DNA from: Druceiella hillmani
Lineage: Eukaryota; Arthropoda; Insecta; Lepidoptera; Hepialidae
DNA length: 64,000 bases
NCBI GenBank assembly: GCA_039881145.1
Contig: JAYKKI010000128.1
Location: 62,001-126,000 of the forward strand
Direction: 5' to 3'
Part shown: piece after piece, positions 46,331-59,937 of the stretch
Position numbering within the stretch: the first letter of the stretch is position 1
How the letters are laid out: every line of letters begins with the position of its first letter
Program-made: the position numbers and the translations under genes
The notes under the pieces: generated by a model
The model's database searches: none
What the model was told of the DNA's origin: nothing
Seen by the model: only the letters and a program-made list of their open reading frames with translations

Positions 46331-49116
46331 TTTTAATTATTGTTTTTTTTCTTCACGTGTGGCTGAAAATATTTCGATTTCATCGTGTATTGTTCATTAT
46401 ATCATCAATTCCTGATATCTGTATGGGAAATATATTTCATTTAAGGATAGATTTCGTTTATTGTACTTGGCATTATTCATTACAAATTTTTATATTTTCA
46501 CATTTGATATATTTGTTTCCATTTCAAGTAAACAAATATCATCCATTCTAGTATCCATTTTAGTATCCATTTGAAGAAAATGAAACATTTTTGTTTAATA
46601 GAAAATATGTATATAATAAAATAATGTTTGTCGGTAATTTTATGTAAATTATGATTGTTTAAAAAATACAAGATATGAGTTTTTTTTAGATATGTATTAA
46701 ACGTGTCAAAATGTTGACTTGCAGATAACAAATTTTGTTTGTAGATTTATTCTAATAATCCCGAAATATTAGGTAAATAAATTTGATACCACGTGAAGAA
46801 AGAAATTTAAAAAAATATCTATAATAAAAAGCCTAGTCCAATTAATAGACCAATTAATAAAAAAAGATAAAAATATGTTTACCAGTTTGTGTTACTTCTT
46901 TTTTATTTACGCTGCATGAGATATTATTGTACAATTTATCTCATCATAACATTTAAATGCATTTTTTAGTATGCAAAGATTAACACTTCTTTTAATTTAA
47001 AACGCTTAAATATTAACCAAAACCACAATTTTAAATAAAAATAAAGAGATAACGTCGTTTAACGAAACAAGTAATTGGTTTTATTGGTGTTAAAAAACGA
47101 TGACTGTCGACCCTTCATCATATGCATGGTCACAATAACCTCATCAAACTAAATTATAATTAAAGTTAACAGAAATATAACCTCACGTTACAACTCCCGC
47201 GTCTACCAAATGCGCATTTTTAAATTTAACTACCGCCAGTATCTTATTAATTAATACCGACTTAAAACAAATATTACATTAAGATAAGTTTTAATTTATA
47301 AGGTAATGGATTTTAATAACCGAAACATTGCAATCTTTAAAGGGCACTCTGTTACCATAATTAAAATTTAACTAGAAATTTTGTTATTTCGCCCAACGGA
47401 TCAAGGTCCTTAATTACGGAGTCATGTTAGATTAAACGTAATAACTTAAATTGAGAGATAATTAATTTATTGCTTCCTCGTTAGTTTAACCCTGTGGGGA
47501 TTTTTAATAACATGCCCCATGAACATGTGAATACAATGTTACAATTGCTAACTATGTATTTCCACTTTTCCTAATAATTTTATTTCATATATAACCGACG
47601 TTATAATGGAATTTCCATTTGCTACCTGCTTAATTAAATTATTTTCCGATATGATTACATATTTCTCTATGTTTCATCTAGTTCTCAAGCATTATTTTAA
47701 GCTATCGATTTACAAACCAATTTTACGAGATAAGTTACAGATGTAAGTGCCTGAAAGTGTTGAATTACTGAAATAATAATATAAATTCCATTCTCTGGGG
47801 TATGCTATGTTTAAATTTTTTGCAACTCAGAAGAGATGTTTCACTAATGAAATTTATTTTCCACCTATTAAAAGAAAAAATTCTGTGCCCCGTATTATTG
47901 ACTTAATTTTCATTCTTCATATCTGACAATTTCCAGCGTTCACGCAATTATCACCTGTTTGTTATAACACTTTTTAGAACTGAACGATATCGGAATTCTC
48001 CAGTTTCCCCCGGTGTTCAACTGCTCAGCCACTTGATCGCGGTCGCACCAGAGTGTGATTTATTTATTATGAGTGTAATAAATTTGTCATATCGTATCGT
48101 CGTTATCTTTTATAGTTATCATGTATTTTGTGTTCATGTTTAATACATACATTTTCTTGTTGCAAATATGTTACCTATATGTAATAATAAATACACGTTG
48201 CAAATATATTACCTATAATATAGCAATAAATGTATGAAAACAAATAAATAAATACAGTAAAATAGTATTTTAGGTTTCCAAAAATTAAACCAATGAGTTT
48301 GGCAGGAATCTGTACGAGTAGGGCTCTCTAGTGTTACAATAACAAAACAACTCCGTGATATAGCGAAAATGAAAGAAACGAACTCTTTCAAAAAAATGGA
48401 GAGGCATTCATTTGCATTAAAATATGTAACAAAAGTCTAAATCAGGTTAGAGTATATTTTTGATTCACTTAGGTAATGATTAGATTGGATTTATACAATG
48501 GTTACAAATTTATTTTATTCCTTTAATAAAAAAAAATAAAAAAAAAAAACATATATATATATATATATAAATACGAGTTTGATTAGTTTTTTACTTTATT
48601 TTTTATTAATATTTATTGTTGCGTAAACAATTTTATAAACTTGCTGCGAAGTGAGCTTTATTGTTTTGTATTACGATCGCAAACCGTTTCAGTTTTTGCT
48701 CTTGTTAACCATCGAAGAAGTTAGTATTTTACATTCTAAAAAAACCCGTTTCTTTTTAATTTACTATCTATTTCTAAAACTTCAAGGCCATTTTCACAGA
48801 TATCCTTTGTTACTATTACATTACACTTCAGATTATTCTTTGCTATTAATCCTAACGCCTTCGCGTCTATCAAAACTATTAATAAAACACTAAATACAGT
48901 ATGCATTCTATTTTAAATCTAGCGCACAGCATACTGCAAATATAATCCATGTCGTTTTAAATTCGTAATGAAAATGAAACCTAATTATACGATACGCAGC
49001 GATAGAATATATGCATGTTTTACCATTCGTATCGCCTCTTTCGTTAAGGACGCATGTACAGATAATACTAGTTCCATTATAACGGATCACAAAACGGCAA
49101 TTGAGCGTTTTTGAAG

Positions 49117-49118
<2 letters not shown>
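46331..49118. other. Long AT-rich stretch, nothing recognised
   Basis: No gene is supported. A short TA run lies at 48551-48569 after an oligo-A tract. A small patch near 48000-48055 has higher GC but no motif. Confidence 0.35.
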
Positions 49119-49188
<70 letters not shown>

Positions 49189-49202
49189 GTATATGTATAT
49201 AT
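49119..49202. repeat. (TA)n microsatellite
   Basis: More than 60 bases of pure TA, then TATGTA variants. Confidence 0.95.
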
Positions 49203-49269
49203 AACTTTTTTTATTTATGTTCTTTAATGTATACAGTTAATTGATATGACATAATTATTGCTACGAGAG

Positions 49270-49450
49270 CAACATCTTACAGCCAACCAGAATATCAGTA
49301 CGACCCCGCTTGACGAGCGGCCCGGAATCAAACCCAGATCCCCGTGGTGCACCGCGCCGTCAAAGGCCTTGTGATCAATCCAATACATCACGGTGACGAA
49401 AATATGCCTGCGATCGACGTTGGCCCCGCCCAGTGCCGCATGTTTACAAA
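49270..49450 (-). repeat. GC-rich patch with a tRNA-type B box, possible SINE fragment
   Basis: On the minus strand, GACGGCGCGGTGCACCACGG is followed by GATCTGGGTTTGATTCCGGG. The second part is close to the RNA polymerase III B box (GGTTCGANTCC) and the first loosely resembles an A box. Sharp GC contrast with both flanks fits an inserted element. The spacing between the boxes is too short for a tRNA gene, and I see no target duplication, so the call is tentative. The 93-codon frame at 49505-49224 crosses it and is probably accidental. Confidence 0.35.
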
Positions 49451-49559
49451 CAACAGCCACTCTCTTCCTCGAGACATATAACGTACCTTTACTCATTTTT
49501 TTCATTACTGATTAAAACCGTATAACACGTAGTTCCGAACAATGATTAGACTAGGATGT

Positions 49560-49975
49560 GATTTATTTACAAGAGTTGAAACATTCTCTCCCATTTCCTG
49601 GCTCTATGTGTCCCATATCATTAGGAGTTAGCGTACGTATCGACATTTATTATTTCTTTTCGATGGTTCGCCTCCTTACTCGCGATCTATTTTTCCATCC
49701 ACATTTTTAAATATTGCTCCACTCTGTGGCATCTACATCTCCTCATAACATAACCAGACCACCTTAGGTTTTAGCTGAATTTATCATTGTTTTTGTGACT
49801 TTGAAAGCTTCTCGTCAACTTATCCGTTCTCCTGAATACTCTTGCCATCGTAGCGTGCTTGTTCCTATAGTATGTAGTTTTATTTATCTACTTTTCTCTT
49901 TAGCCTGCATTCAAAGCTGCGGAGAAGGACTGGTCTTATTACCTGTTTGTGCACTTTATATTTATTTTTTTTTGC
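49560..49975 (-). pseudogene. Decayed end of a second non-LTR reverse transcriptase
   Basis: The minus strand gives KVHKQVIRPVLLRSFEC (from about 49950), corresponding to the KxYKxxVRPVLLYGSEC motif of many insect non-LTR elements. Further on, after stops, it gives LRWSGYVMRRCRCHRVEQYL and MWMEK (49770-49675), corresponding to LRWYGHVMRR----V---L-MxVE. Stops are frequent and the polymerase core is absent. It differs in type from the relic at 3690-4110, so the window holds two clades. Direction and order agree over about 300 bases, which makes chance unlikely. Confidence 0.65.
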
Positions 49976-52900
49976 ATTCGGGATGAACACAGGATGCCTA
50001 CCGTGGTACACTATTTCAGTCAAACTGTAGTAATTCTATTCTGTACGTCTTCTACATTGTTATATTTAGGAGCTACAATAGAACTTAGAAATTAAAACTT
50101 GTTCACCTTATTCACGAGGACCACTCCTAGAATTCTTCCAATTATTAAATTCTATGACATAGAAGTTATAAAGAATATATTCGGTCTTACTTCCGTTAAT
50201 AACATAATTATTAAAACCAATAGTTATTAGAAGAAATAGGGTTCTGTTCTCATATTTAATCAATCTAAATAAACAATAATCACCAAAATCAAATAATAAT
50301 TGCGATCGGTTCATAATTAGTCGGTTAATTACATACATGATACCAACGGACGAAAGTGTTTATCATTTTTCAAAGACAAATTATACATACATCCAGAAAT
50401 ATACGTACAAAATTATATTTTTAATGAAATACGTACCAAATTATACATCATACAGAAGGCATCTTAGAGTAATTATTCTCTTAATATTTTTAAAATTGTT
50501 GGTTAGTTTTAGGCCATTCAAAAGTAGCATAAGCACTCTAAAAAATCTGACTCCCAAATTCCATGTATTTCTAAAATTGTTAATTTGTTATAAGATACGT
50601 GAAAAAATTAAGTATTTTTGATAAATGAAAATATGGTGTCTAAAGTCACTATACTAGAATTGCGGGAGTTCCGATTTTTTTCAAATTTGCAAGAAAGATA
50701 ACGCCTACTAACAAAACATGGCACAAAAACATACGCACCGGTAACATCGTGTATTTATCAGTGACACCCTAATGTTAGTTGAAAATCATGCTCTTATGAA
50801 TAGTATATTTTAACCCACAAATAGTATATTTCACTTACCCTCTACATCAAAATTCATTGAGTGAATTTATTAAAAAAAAAGAAAAAATATAGAACACGAT
50901 TCTTTCTTTCTCTTTTCGAATATTTCGTTATAAAACAATGACGTCAATGATTTCAATTACTTTATTATTAACCATATATAACTTCTTCTAGTAAAACTTT
51001 TTCCTTATATTTTGCTGCTATAACATAAAGGAAATAAGATATGATGTAGTAACTGAAAACTCAGGTACTTTAATTTTCATAGAAGTTATAATAATTAATT
51101 CACATGCCTCTGAAGCAAAACCGTAAAACCCTTTGATTTTTTACAAATAATGAAAACAAATATTAAAAATGCAAAAAAAAGATTTTACTAAGTATTATGG
51201 ACAAATAATTCTAAATAAGAATTCTCGCAAAAATTAAATTGAAAAAAATATATGTAAAATTAGAAATTATTTTTGTCCTAATATGTTTTGTGTGTTTCAA
51301 CGCTTTTAATTTTTTATTAATCCATGAATTAAATACTAGATTAAGGATTTCCCTGAAAACGCAATAAAGAAAACATTTTCAAAATTCCATCTCACTGTAC
51401 TTTTGAAACTCCTAAGCAACCTTACTTAAACGGCCTGTCGACGAAAATATACTTCAGCGGATGCAATCGGAAATACGCTCAGTAAACTTTCTTAATAAAT
51501 ACAGCTACAAGTTTCCTGGACTATAGGAAATGTTATCTGCTTCCATTTACTCAGTTTTATTCTTTAGCGCTCTGTTGCTGGCAACAATGTTTTGTTTTTT
51601 CATATATGAGGTGTTGTTTACTTGTTGTGTGTTTCTAGCTTACGGCTAATGTTGTTTTACTCCTTCCATAACGATTGCTATATTCGTTGAAATAAGGTAA
51701 GCATATAAATGTAGCTGAAATAAAATAAAATATGTAATAACATCCAGATAATATAGATATTCGGTGTACCAACTTCACGTTATAACCCCTATTGGAAGCA
51801 TGAGGCTGAAATGTTTTTGACTAAGGACTTAATCGGACCACCATGCGTCAACGTTGACATCATTGCCTCATTATAATTAACAAGTATTGAAGATTTATAA
51901 TCGTATGATAATATTGGCATTCAGAATATTAAGAAAATGTTTACCACGCATATCGAACAAATAATAATAATTTTATCCTCATCAGTTACTTTTATTCCAC
52001 AGCTGGAAGAAGTCTTTGCGTGATCTCCATATGTTTCCAATGTATTTTTATATATTATTTGGTCATCTTTTCGACCTTTGGCTTCCATACATTTTTTATT
52101 CCAATATGTAAATATTTTTCTTTTTATTCCTTGTGGCTATTGGTTCCTTTGATAATTATGCATATTAAATTCGCTGACTGTTTTACAGTCTCAATTCTCG
52201 AAGCCGCTTGTGTGAACAAGTAAAATTCGTTTTTAAATAATAGTGCCAATGCATATATCTATATAGGGATATATCATTGCGCCTTAGTTATATTCCGTCT
52301 ACCTTCCTATACTTCTGGATTTATTCTGTGTAGTATGCGAGCCTTATTATGTCATCCATTCCTTTATTTTACAACATTATATTGAAGTGAAATAGTACCA
52401 GTGTCGTGTCATCGACGCTAAGTATTATTTTATGCTTAACATTTTAAGAACCTATCTGAAAAACTCATAAGATTTTATTTCCTTTGTTTTTCTAATCTTT
52501 CAAATAGTAAATTTCAATTTTTTTCAAATTGAATGAAAAAAACTGCTCGATATCATTTTAAAATGGTGATGCCAGAAAAATCTTAACAGTGAATTCCATT
52601 ACTTTTATGTCAAGCAAATTTCTTTATTCAGATAAATAAATAACAGCTCGTGAACACTAACTCTTTGCCACGGGTCTTTCCGAGGTGATCTTCATTAAGA
52701 TGTTTTATATCAGTTTGCCACTTCCAATCACCGACAATACAGAAACAAAATTTCCTGTTATACGTTCAATATACTGACACAAATACACTTTGTAGCGGTT
52801 CCAATGTTTAGTAAGGTGTAGGCAAAGATGCTATCGTATACATGAGTGGAAGTATGCATGCGAACGTACATGCAAGTGCTTGTATGTGTAAAATACACAC

Positions 52901-53446
52901 ACGCTTTAAGTTTGATTGTGTGAGTGTGGGCAAAGGATTACGTAACAAAATAAAAATATGATAAGTAATGTGTCGTGAAACAAAATGATTTTAAAAAATA
53001 TTACTTTTCAGTTTCGCTTTGCACCAACCAATCTGTTTATTTAAATTTGTTTCTGAAGAATTTTCAGTTGTATGCCTTAATATCTACAAAATTCATAAAT
53101 ATATTTGAAAATACCTTATGAAGTTTGGTAACATCCATTAACTCTGGTAAAAAAGTTAAGTTTCATGTTTTTTTTTCTGTAGACTTTTTTAATTACGGAG
53201 AATGCCTAATTTTGAAAAATTTAGTCCTTTTCCAACTTAAATCTTTTTTAGTAAATTTATTTTTACATCATAAAACTTACATAATTCATTTATAAAATTT
53301 ATAATTTTTGATATTTATAAAATACTCATCGAATAAACAAAATTTAAAAAAATTATTTTATTTTAGTACACAATGTCATAACCCCAATAAACACATGAGC
53401 CGGTATACCCAGACCTCTGGAATCGCACACTGAGTCAACAAAGTAA
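49976..53446. other. Long AT-rich stretch, nothing recognised
   Basis: The plus frame at 50337-50621 (94 codons) and a minus frame at 50338-50108 have no motif. A slightly GC-richer part at 52650-52920 carries several CATGCAAGT/CATGCGAACG-type words. No gene is supported. Confidence 0.3.
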
Positions 53447-53635
53447 ACTCAAAATGCGGACGACGAGATAATGTTACCTACCAGCAGAACGATAATGAAT
53501 AATGCGGCGCGACCGGAAGTGGATGACATTCAATATAAATCCGCGGAAATTGAGGTGGTATATATTTCGGAAATATATTGGGCTTACTTCCTATTGCACC
53601 CGCGAGAGTACGGGTCGGAGAGGACTGCCAATTGA
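53447..53635 (+). other. GC-richer patch open in several frames, possible exon
   Basis: One plus frame is open from just after a TAA at 53444-53446 to a TGA at 53633-53635. From an ATG at 53471 it reads with normal-looking codons (NNAARPEVDDIQYKSAEIEV). A second plus frame (53502-53696) and a minus frame (53756-53478) are also open, so openness alone decides nothing. The patch is clearly less AT-rich than its flanks. No family is recognised. Confidence 0.2.
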
Positions 53636-53696
53636 AGTCAGCTATACTTATGAAGTTCATGAGTACAAAATCATGGGATTTAACTGTTGTTGGTAA

Positions 53697-56600
53697 CATG
53701 TACATTTTTGAATAAACATTTTTAGTAACGTCAATTTGTTTACCGCATCTGTGCAATTATTTTTCCTGTAGCTCTGTATAATAAACATGTTTGCTTTAAA
53801 GGTATATAGCAGATTTATTTCCTAACAATTTATTAATTTTAAAAACCCCGTAGTAAAACACTAAAACCTTACAAATGCATTACTTATTTATTTGTGTCCC
53901 TCTGTCTGCAACGCTTGCAGTTTTTTATAGTTTTATATCTATGTTATGATTTTTTTAGATATATGCTTCAGATAATATTCTCAATTAGTGCAGCACATAA
54001 AAATATATGTAGCGAGTGTTGTTTTGTAAAAATTGTTTAGGATGTAAATATATTTTCCAACTCATTTAGGCACTACCCTTCTTAAGAAGTAGCAATTAAT
54101 TTTCTTAGCGCACTCTGTTATGTGGAGTATTGCTGGAAAGCTCTTTTAAACTGAAGTTTAAATCCCATTTATAATTTAAATCTTTTAGCCATGTTTTCGA
54201 AATATTAAGCCTCAAAATAGTTTGCAATATGTCCTTTTCCTTTCATTTCGAACAAAGCTACATAAAAATCTGGAAATTTTTCCGGAAATAAGTACTAACT
54301 TATAAATAACCAAATGTCTTAAAATAATTACTAATAAATTACAATTATTTTGAGAAATCCAACATCATTATTTTTGAGCGGTGTAGTGTCTATTTATGTA
54401 GAGCGGTGTGGTGTCTATTGCTGGTTAGCAAGTGATAGTGACTATGATAGTCAAGATTATACGTAGTCAGCAGTTTTAGGTAAAAGAGCATTGGTTGTGC
54501 CATTACCTCTTTGTTATCCTCCAAATGTTCTAAGGTATCACTAAGCAAATTAGTTTATGACACGAGCTACTCTGGCCTTAAAAGGTAGCCATTGGTGTTA
54601 ATTCCTACAGCTCTCTTTTATCGTAATAAAGTTTATAAAGTGTTTTATGTAATACAAAACAATTTAAATTGTACATGTTGTAACTAATAAAAATAAATAA
54701 GAAAAATAAATAGTCATGCCAGTCACTTATACAGTTCCACTTCACACCACCTTTTTTCAGTGTGATCCTTCCGTAAATATTCTTAAATTTATGGTTATAA
54801 AATCCTGCTCAATTCTTTCATGGAAAGCCAAGTCACTTGAAACTTATTACTGACTGTTCAGTCATACATCTTTAATAGGCTACCCATTCGTTGTCTACGA
54901 CAACTTATGGAAGGGAAACGCAAGCGACATTTTGGAAAATCGATTCACAAAAGAATGTTTTAGTAGCTCCGTGTGCAGAGGTTATCATAAAAAGTTACGT
55001 TTCCATATTGTATGAAAATTTGCCTTAAAATTCTTTGTAGCTAAAAACACCAAACATTTAAGCGAATTTGGGATGGGACATCGTTATTCTATTTTAAAAA
55101 TATATATTTTTAATTAGAGGAATGACTAGCACTAGTACCTGAATTCTATAAATTAATTTCTTACGATAAAGTGCACAAGAAACTAAACATTAAACTAGAA
55201 ATAATTAAAATTTATTTGCAAATCAATTTGCATTAGTAGTTATTTTATTATTATAATATGTTTTCATATTTATTAATTAATATTTTATTCCCTATTACTC
55301 CTTATTTAAATTATTGGGTATCGTCCAGCGATGATATCTTAAGTGTAAATATGATTTATTATTATTATTTAAAAGTAATTTTTCTAGAAACCATCCCGTT
55401 GTATCTAATAATATTTAAATGGGTTTAAAAAAATTATTTTGCTGTAAAAATACGCCTGTTACAGTTTACAAAAGAACTTTTTATTTGATGATTGTGTTAA
55501 AAATTCAACGAATAACAACTAATTCTATCCTAATATAAAGTGTAGTTAAATATAAACCAAAAATTAACAAAAGTCCATAAATTTTTTAACTGTTTGAATT
55601 TTTATCATCTATTATTTCCGTGCGACATATTTGAATGGAACTAATTCGCTGCAGATACAGTTTATCTTTTAGTGCAAAATATGACTAGTTAATTTAAAAA
55701 CTTGTGAAAAATTGATAAATCAAAAACACAACACCAATACATGTGATAGAGAAAATGGCATAAATATTAACACACCATTTATCAAGTTTTGCTGAAATAG
55801 GTATTTATAAAGACTGAAAAAAAATCCACAATATTGACGTTTTACATTTTATAATACATAGAGTTAAAAAAGACTTTTATAACTGCGTAAACTTTCCATT
55901 TTTTCAAAACTTTTTAAATATTTTTTTGTTAAAATGCTTTTTATACTGTAAAAGTGTGTTAAATATCGAAAAAAAAATATATTACTGAAGTAAAATTTTA
56001 AAAATTTAAAAAATTAGATTGCAATAATATGTACTTGCTTATCATATGCATATGTATAAGTTGAAATATTGTTCTTAAAGCAATTCACAATCTTTGGCTT
56101 ACACTCAATTACTGTAAAATATTTAAAACTAAATGGTATTTTTAACTTGATACATATAACTTCGATATTTTATTTCACTTTTCCACTAAAATATTTCCAA
56201 ACAGACACAAATAAAACATTTATAATGCTAGTGGTGATGCTAGTAACATAATGCTAGTTAACATACTAGTTAACACACAGAAGTTTATTAAAAAATGAGA
56301 GGTTTAATTCAAAAGGATTAGTGCTCTCAAAGATAAGTTGTATGGAAATTTGTCTCCCCGTATTGATTTTGGAATTAGACGAGGGATTTGTGGCGTGATC
56401 TTGTATCGTTTTGCCATTTCTTGCTTTCGAACTTGGATCTTTGTGCGGAAAGATTAGATTCAAAATACTTAATTTATGTATTTTAACCGACTTTGTAAAA
56501 TCCTACACTTTTTAATGAAAATTGTATTTCCCAATAAACATAAATGCCGATATACATAATGTTTTGTGTTTCGAAGAATTTTATTCATATTCATATTGGA

Positions 56601-57864
56601 GGTAAAGAGACAAAAAACAGGCTTACAAGAAATTATTATTTTAAATAATAAATGTAATAAATGAAACCTAATTATAAATTTTTACATCAAAAACATTCAA
56701 ACACAGGCCATTGAAAGGGTTATTAAAATTTTCTCATCGAATTGCAATGTAAGAAACCAGAGTTAATATATCAATGCATGAAAAGATGTTAATTGATTTA
56801 TATCCATGTTGGTTGTTCCATTTTATCGTTGGGTATGATCATGAGATAGGATTCTTGGACATAACAATATACGGAGCACCATATTTAAATAGCCAAAATC
56901 GTACATCAGATATTTTGCCATTCGATACGATTTGAATGGAACACAAACCTTGCAATTTAAATATTTATTCTCATCAATCTTTGAAGATGTGACCACAAAG
57001 CTCTACTCGTATATAATATTTTATATAGTATTGTGATAATTAAAAAAGATGGCACTTAATAACACAATCGACTCAATATTGTAGTAGTGGATATAAGAAA
57101 CGAGAAATCCTACATTATAGTTGTTGCCGTACGCAAAATCCGTACATTGGAAATTACCTGCACCGCAAAAAATCTCAAATTACTTCGATTTGGGACACAA
57201 AATAAAAAAGACATGATACAGGATCACATTATGATTACAGATTAAAAAGGTCTTAGCTAACGGTTCGACCTGTAAAGTGACTTCAAAAAGTCATATTTCC
57301 TCTCCCTAAGAGTAGGGTTTTGGTTAATATTAATGATAATTTATTTTAATTTTTTACACTTTTCAGTGAATTTACTTTTCAACTTATAACTTAATAAAAA
57401 TGTTTCTCAGAGCATTTTTATTTCTAATACAAAAAAAGAAAGAAAAGAATTGCTGTACTGAATACTGTTATTTTATTTGAATTAAGGGATTTCCGTAAAA
57501 AATTTAATCAGCAGCAAGGGAATTGACCTCCATACTTAATCCAAGCTCATCAATTACCACCTGAACTGTCTGAGTGTACGTGCATTAGTTATATTTGACA
57601 CGCGGAGGAAGGCGCGGGCAAAGTGTCTAATAATATGAATTAATTCTAATTTTCCGTTACTAACATTAATAGTTTGCTGACTAAAAATGACCAACCATTG
57701 ATCCCTCCATATCAATAATTTTTATGTCAACAAAAAAAAACAGCTGAAGTAAAATTATATTAGAAAATTTGCAGTAGGGTATCCTCAATAGGGAATAAAT
57801 TTTTAACCTTAATAAGGCAAGATGAAAAATTGTAGCAAAATATTCATAATATATGGGATACGAT
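53697..57864. other. Long AT-rich stretch, nothing recognised
   Basis: A 65-codon minus frame at 56463-56266 is slightly richer in GC but has no domain. The DNA is otherwise featureless, and the direct repeat GGTGTAGTGTCTATT / GGTGTGGTGTCTATT (54380-54420) is minor. Confidence 0.3.
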
Positions 57865-58585
57865 ATTACTTAAAGATATGAAAATATACTATGCTTCTTA
57901 GGGACTTGTATAGATCTAAACGTCTCTTATTTGGTCATACAATTATCAAAACAGTTATACGAAGGTATAAATAAATAATAAAGTTATTTTATTTGCATAT
58001 CATAAAGCCGAGAATATGAGAAAACTGATGAGATACCTACGGAAAGCTGTTAAGCACTTACTATTTGACACATAACATTTCAAGATTTTCACCCACCGTT
58101 GCAAGAAGTTATTGCCAGTAAATCAACTTTGTTTGATAAAAATCAGCTAAATCTTCAAAGACTCACTAGGTTTTCCGAGATTTTGATAGTATTATAACTA
58201 ATTGTCATGCTCGTATTAATACAAAAATATCATTCAAAGATTCCTCATATGAAAATATACTTTGTTTCCTAAAGACTTAAATAGAACTAAACGTCTCTTA
58301 TTAGGTCATACAATGATTGAAATAGTTATACGAAGGTATAAATAAATAATAAAGTTATTTGATTCGCATATCATAAAGCCGAGAATATGGGAAAAATTAT
58401 GAGATACCTATGGAAAGCTGTTAAGCACTTACTAATTGACACATACAATTTCAAGATGTTTTACCCACCGTTGCAAGAAGTTATCGCCGATATATCAAAT
58501 TGATTTGATAAAAGTCACCCAAATCTTCAGACTTGATAGATTTTTCAAAATTTTGATCGTATTAATACTAATTATCAGGCAAGTT
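57865..58585 (+). repeat. Tandem duplication T, two units of about 370 bp
   Basis: Unit 1 (57865-58215) and unit 2 (58235-58585) are alike along their full length, with most bases identical by eye. Shared phrases include ATGAAAATATACT, AAACGTCTCTTATT, AGTTATACGAAGGTATAAAT, GCATATCATAAAGCCGAGAA and ACCCACCGTTGCAAGAAGTT. The offset is 371 bases. No open frame is shared. It is the youngest-looking duplication in the window after the transposon. Confidence 0.9.
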
Positions 58586-59065
58586 AGAAGGCCTCGCGTT
58601 GTAAATAACCTTTAAAAGAGGGATAAAAACGATAAGGATTCTGTGAAAACTAGACACCCATTTATGAAAAACTTGTAACAAATATTTACGTAATTCAATA
58701 CAAGACAGAAAACGGTGGTTTTGTAAAAAATGGAAAACAAGAAAGAAAAAAAAATGCAGGAGGTAACTTAAAGTCGATTAAATAGAAGAAAATGTATAAA
58801 TATAAGAGAACATGTGACTGTATAAACAAAATGGAAATAAATTAAAGAGATACGGTCGAGTAAATGGTTGCGCCAAACCGTTATTTTTGTTTACCTTGTA
58901 CTTACGACAATGAGTAAATTATTGATCACACAATGACATACAGTGGAATCGTTCTAAAAAATAAATGATTGTCTCTCAAGGTCTCAACAAATAATGTAAT
59001 AATGGACTGAAATGATTGCGCCCAAAATTTAGTTTCCCACATTAAACCTAGTGATCTCGTTTCAA
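58586..59065. other. AT-rich stretch, nothing recognised
   Basis: No gene or repeat is visible. Confidence 0.35.
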
Positions 59066-59103
59066 TATTTTTATAATCATTTGTATAAATGATTATAAAA
59101 ATA
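59066..59103. repeat. Perfect 17-bp inverted repeat
   Basis: TATTTTTATAATCATTT and its exact reverse complement are separated by GTAT. Confidence 0.85.
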
Positions 59104-59914
59104 GTAGAATTATATGTTAAAATTTATAATCAATTATATGAAAATTTGAATTAATTTGCGAAATAGACAACAAAATAAAAAAATGTGTACATGATATAGC
59201 CGATAATATTCCTATATCAGAAAAATAACACCTTTTGTGGAGGAGGGTTGGAGTCGCGACACTATGTCTATAATTAATTTCGTAACATAAAACAGATAAA
59301 GTTTTAATATTATTAACTTAGAGTTAATAATTAGAAAAAAGATCTAAATCGAAATATGACAACATCATTATTTTCAATGCATACAGAATATATTTGGAGA
59401 ATTAAAAATTTGTTTTAATATTTTTAACTTAATTTGAAAAATACATGTATAATAAAGTTGAATTCATGTCGATATAAGATTTCTTCGCAAGAAAGGTCTG
59501 AAGAGTATTGAAGAAAAGTTGACTCTAAATCATCATAAATTTCTTTTGAAACGAGATAAATATTTACTATTGAACATGGTGAAAGGGCTTAAAAAATATG
59601 TTTGTAAAAGGAAAGGAAGTGTTATTGAAAGACACGATAGTTTTACATAAAATCAATGCGCCAGTTTTCCTTCTAAAAAATGTTAGATGTTATATAAAAA
59701 AGGAAAGATAAAATACAGTTTGGGTCGTATCGAGAAGAAATCTGCAAAAGTTCCGAAATAAATAGACAAGAAAAAGTAAAAATGCATTTCATTCGGGCAA
59801 TTTATATACCACTAGGAAAAACAAAAAAAAATATTTAAAGATTTAAGTATGTTAACCATTTACCGTTATTTACGTTGTATAAAGAATATATGAATACAAG
59901 ATAGGGTATATATA

Positions 59915-59937
59915 CCTAACCTATCCTAACCTAACCT
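59915..59937. repeat. Interstitial insect telomere-type repeat
   Basis: CCTAACCTATCCTAACCTAA is four units of CCTAA, one with an extra T. TTAGG/CCTAA is the ancestral insect telomere unit. The run is short, so it may be a repair scar or chance, but the unit is exact. Confidence 0.6.

Noticed and set aside
49320..49360. tRNA gene on the minus strand
   Set aside because: Only the B-box-like part is good. No cloverleaf with acceptor and anticodon stems can be drawn.
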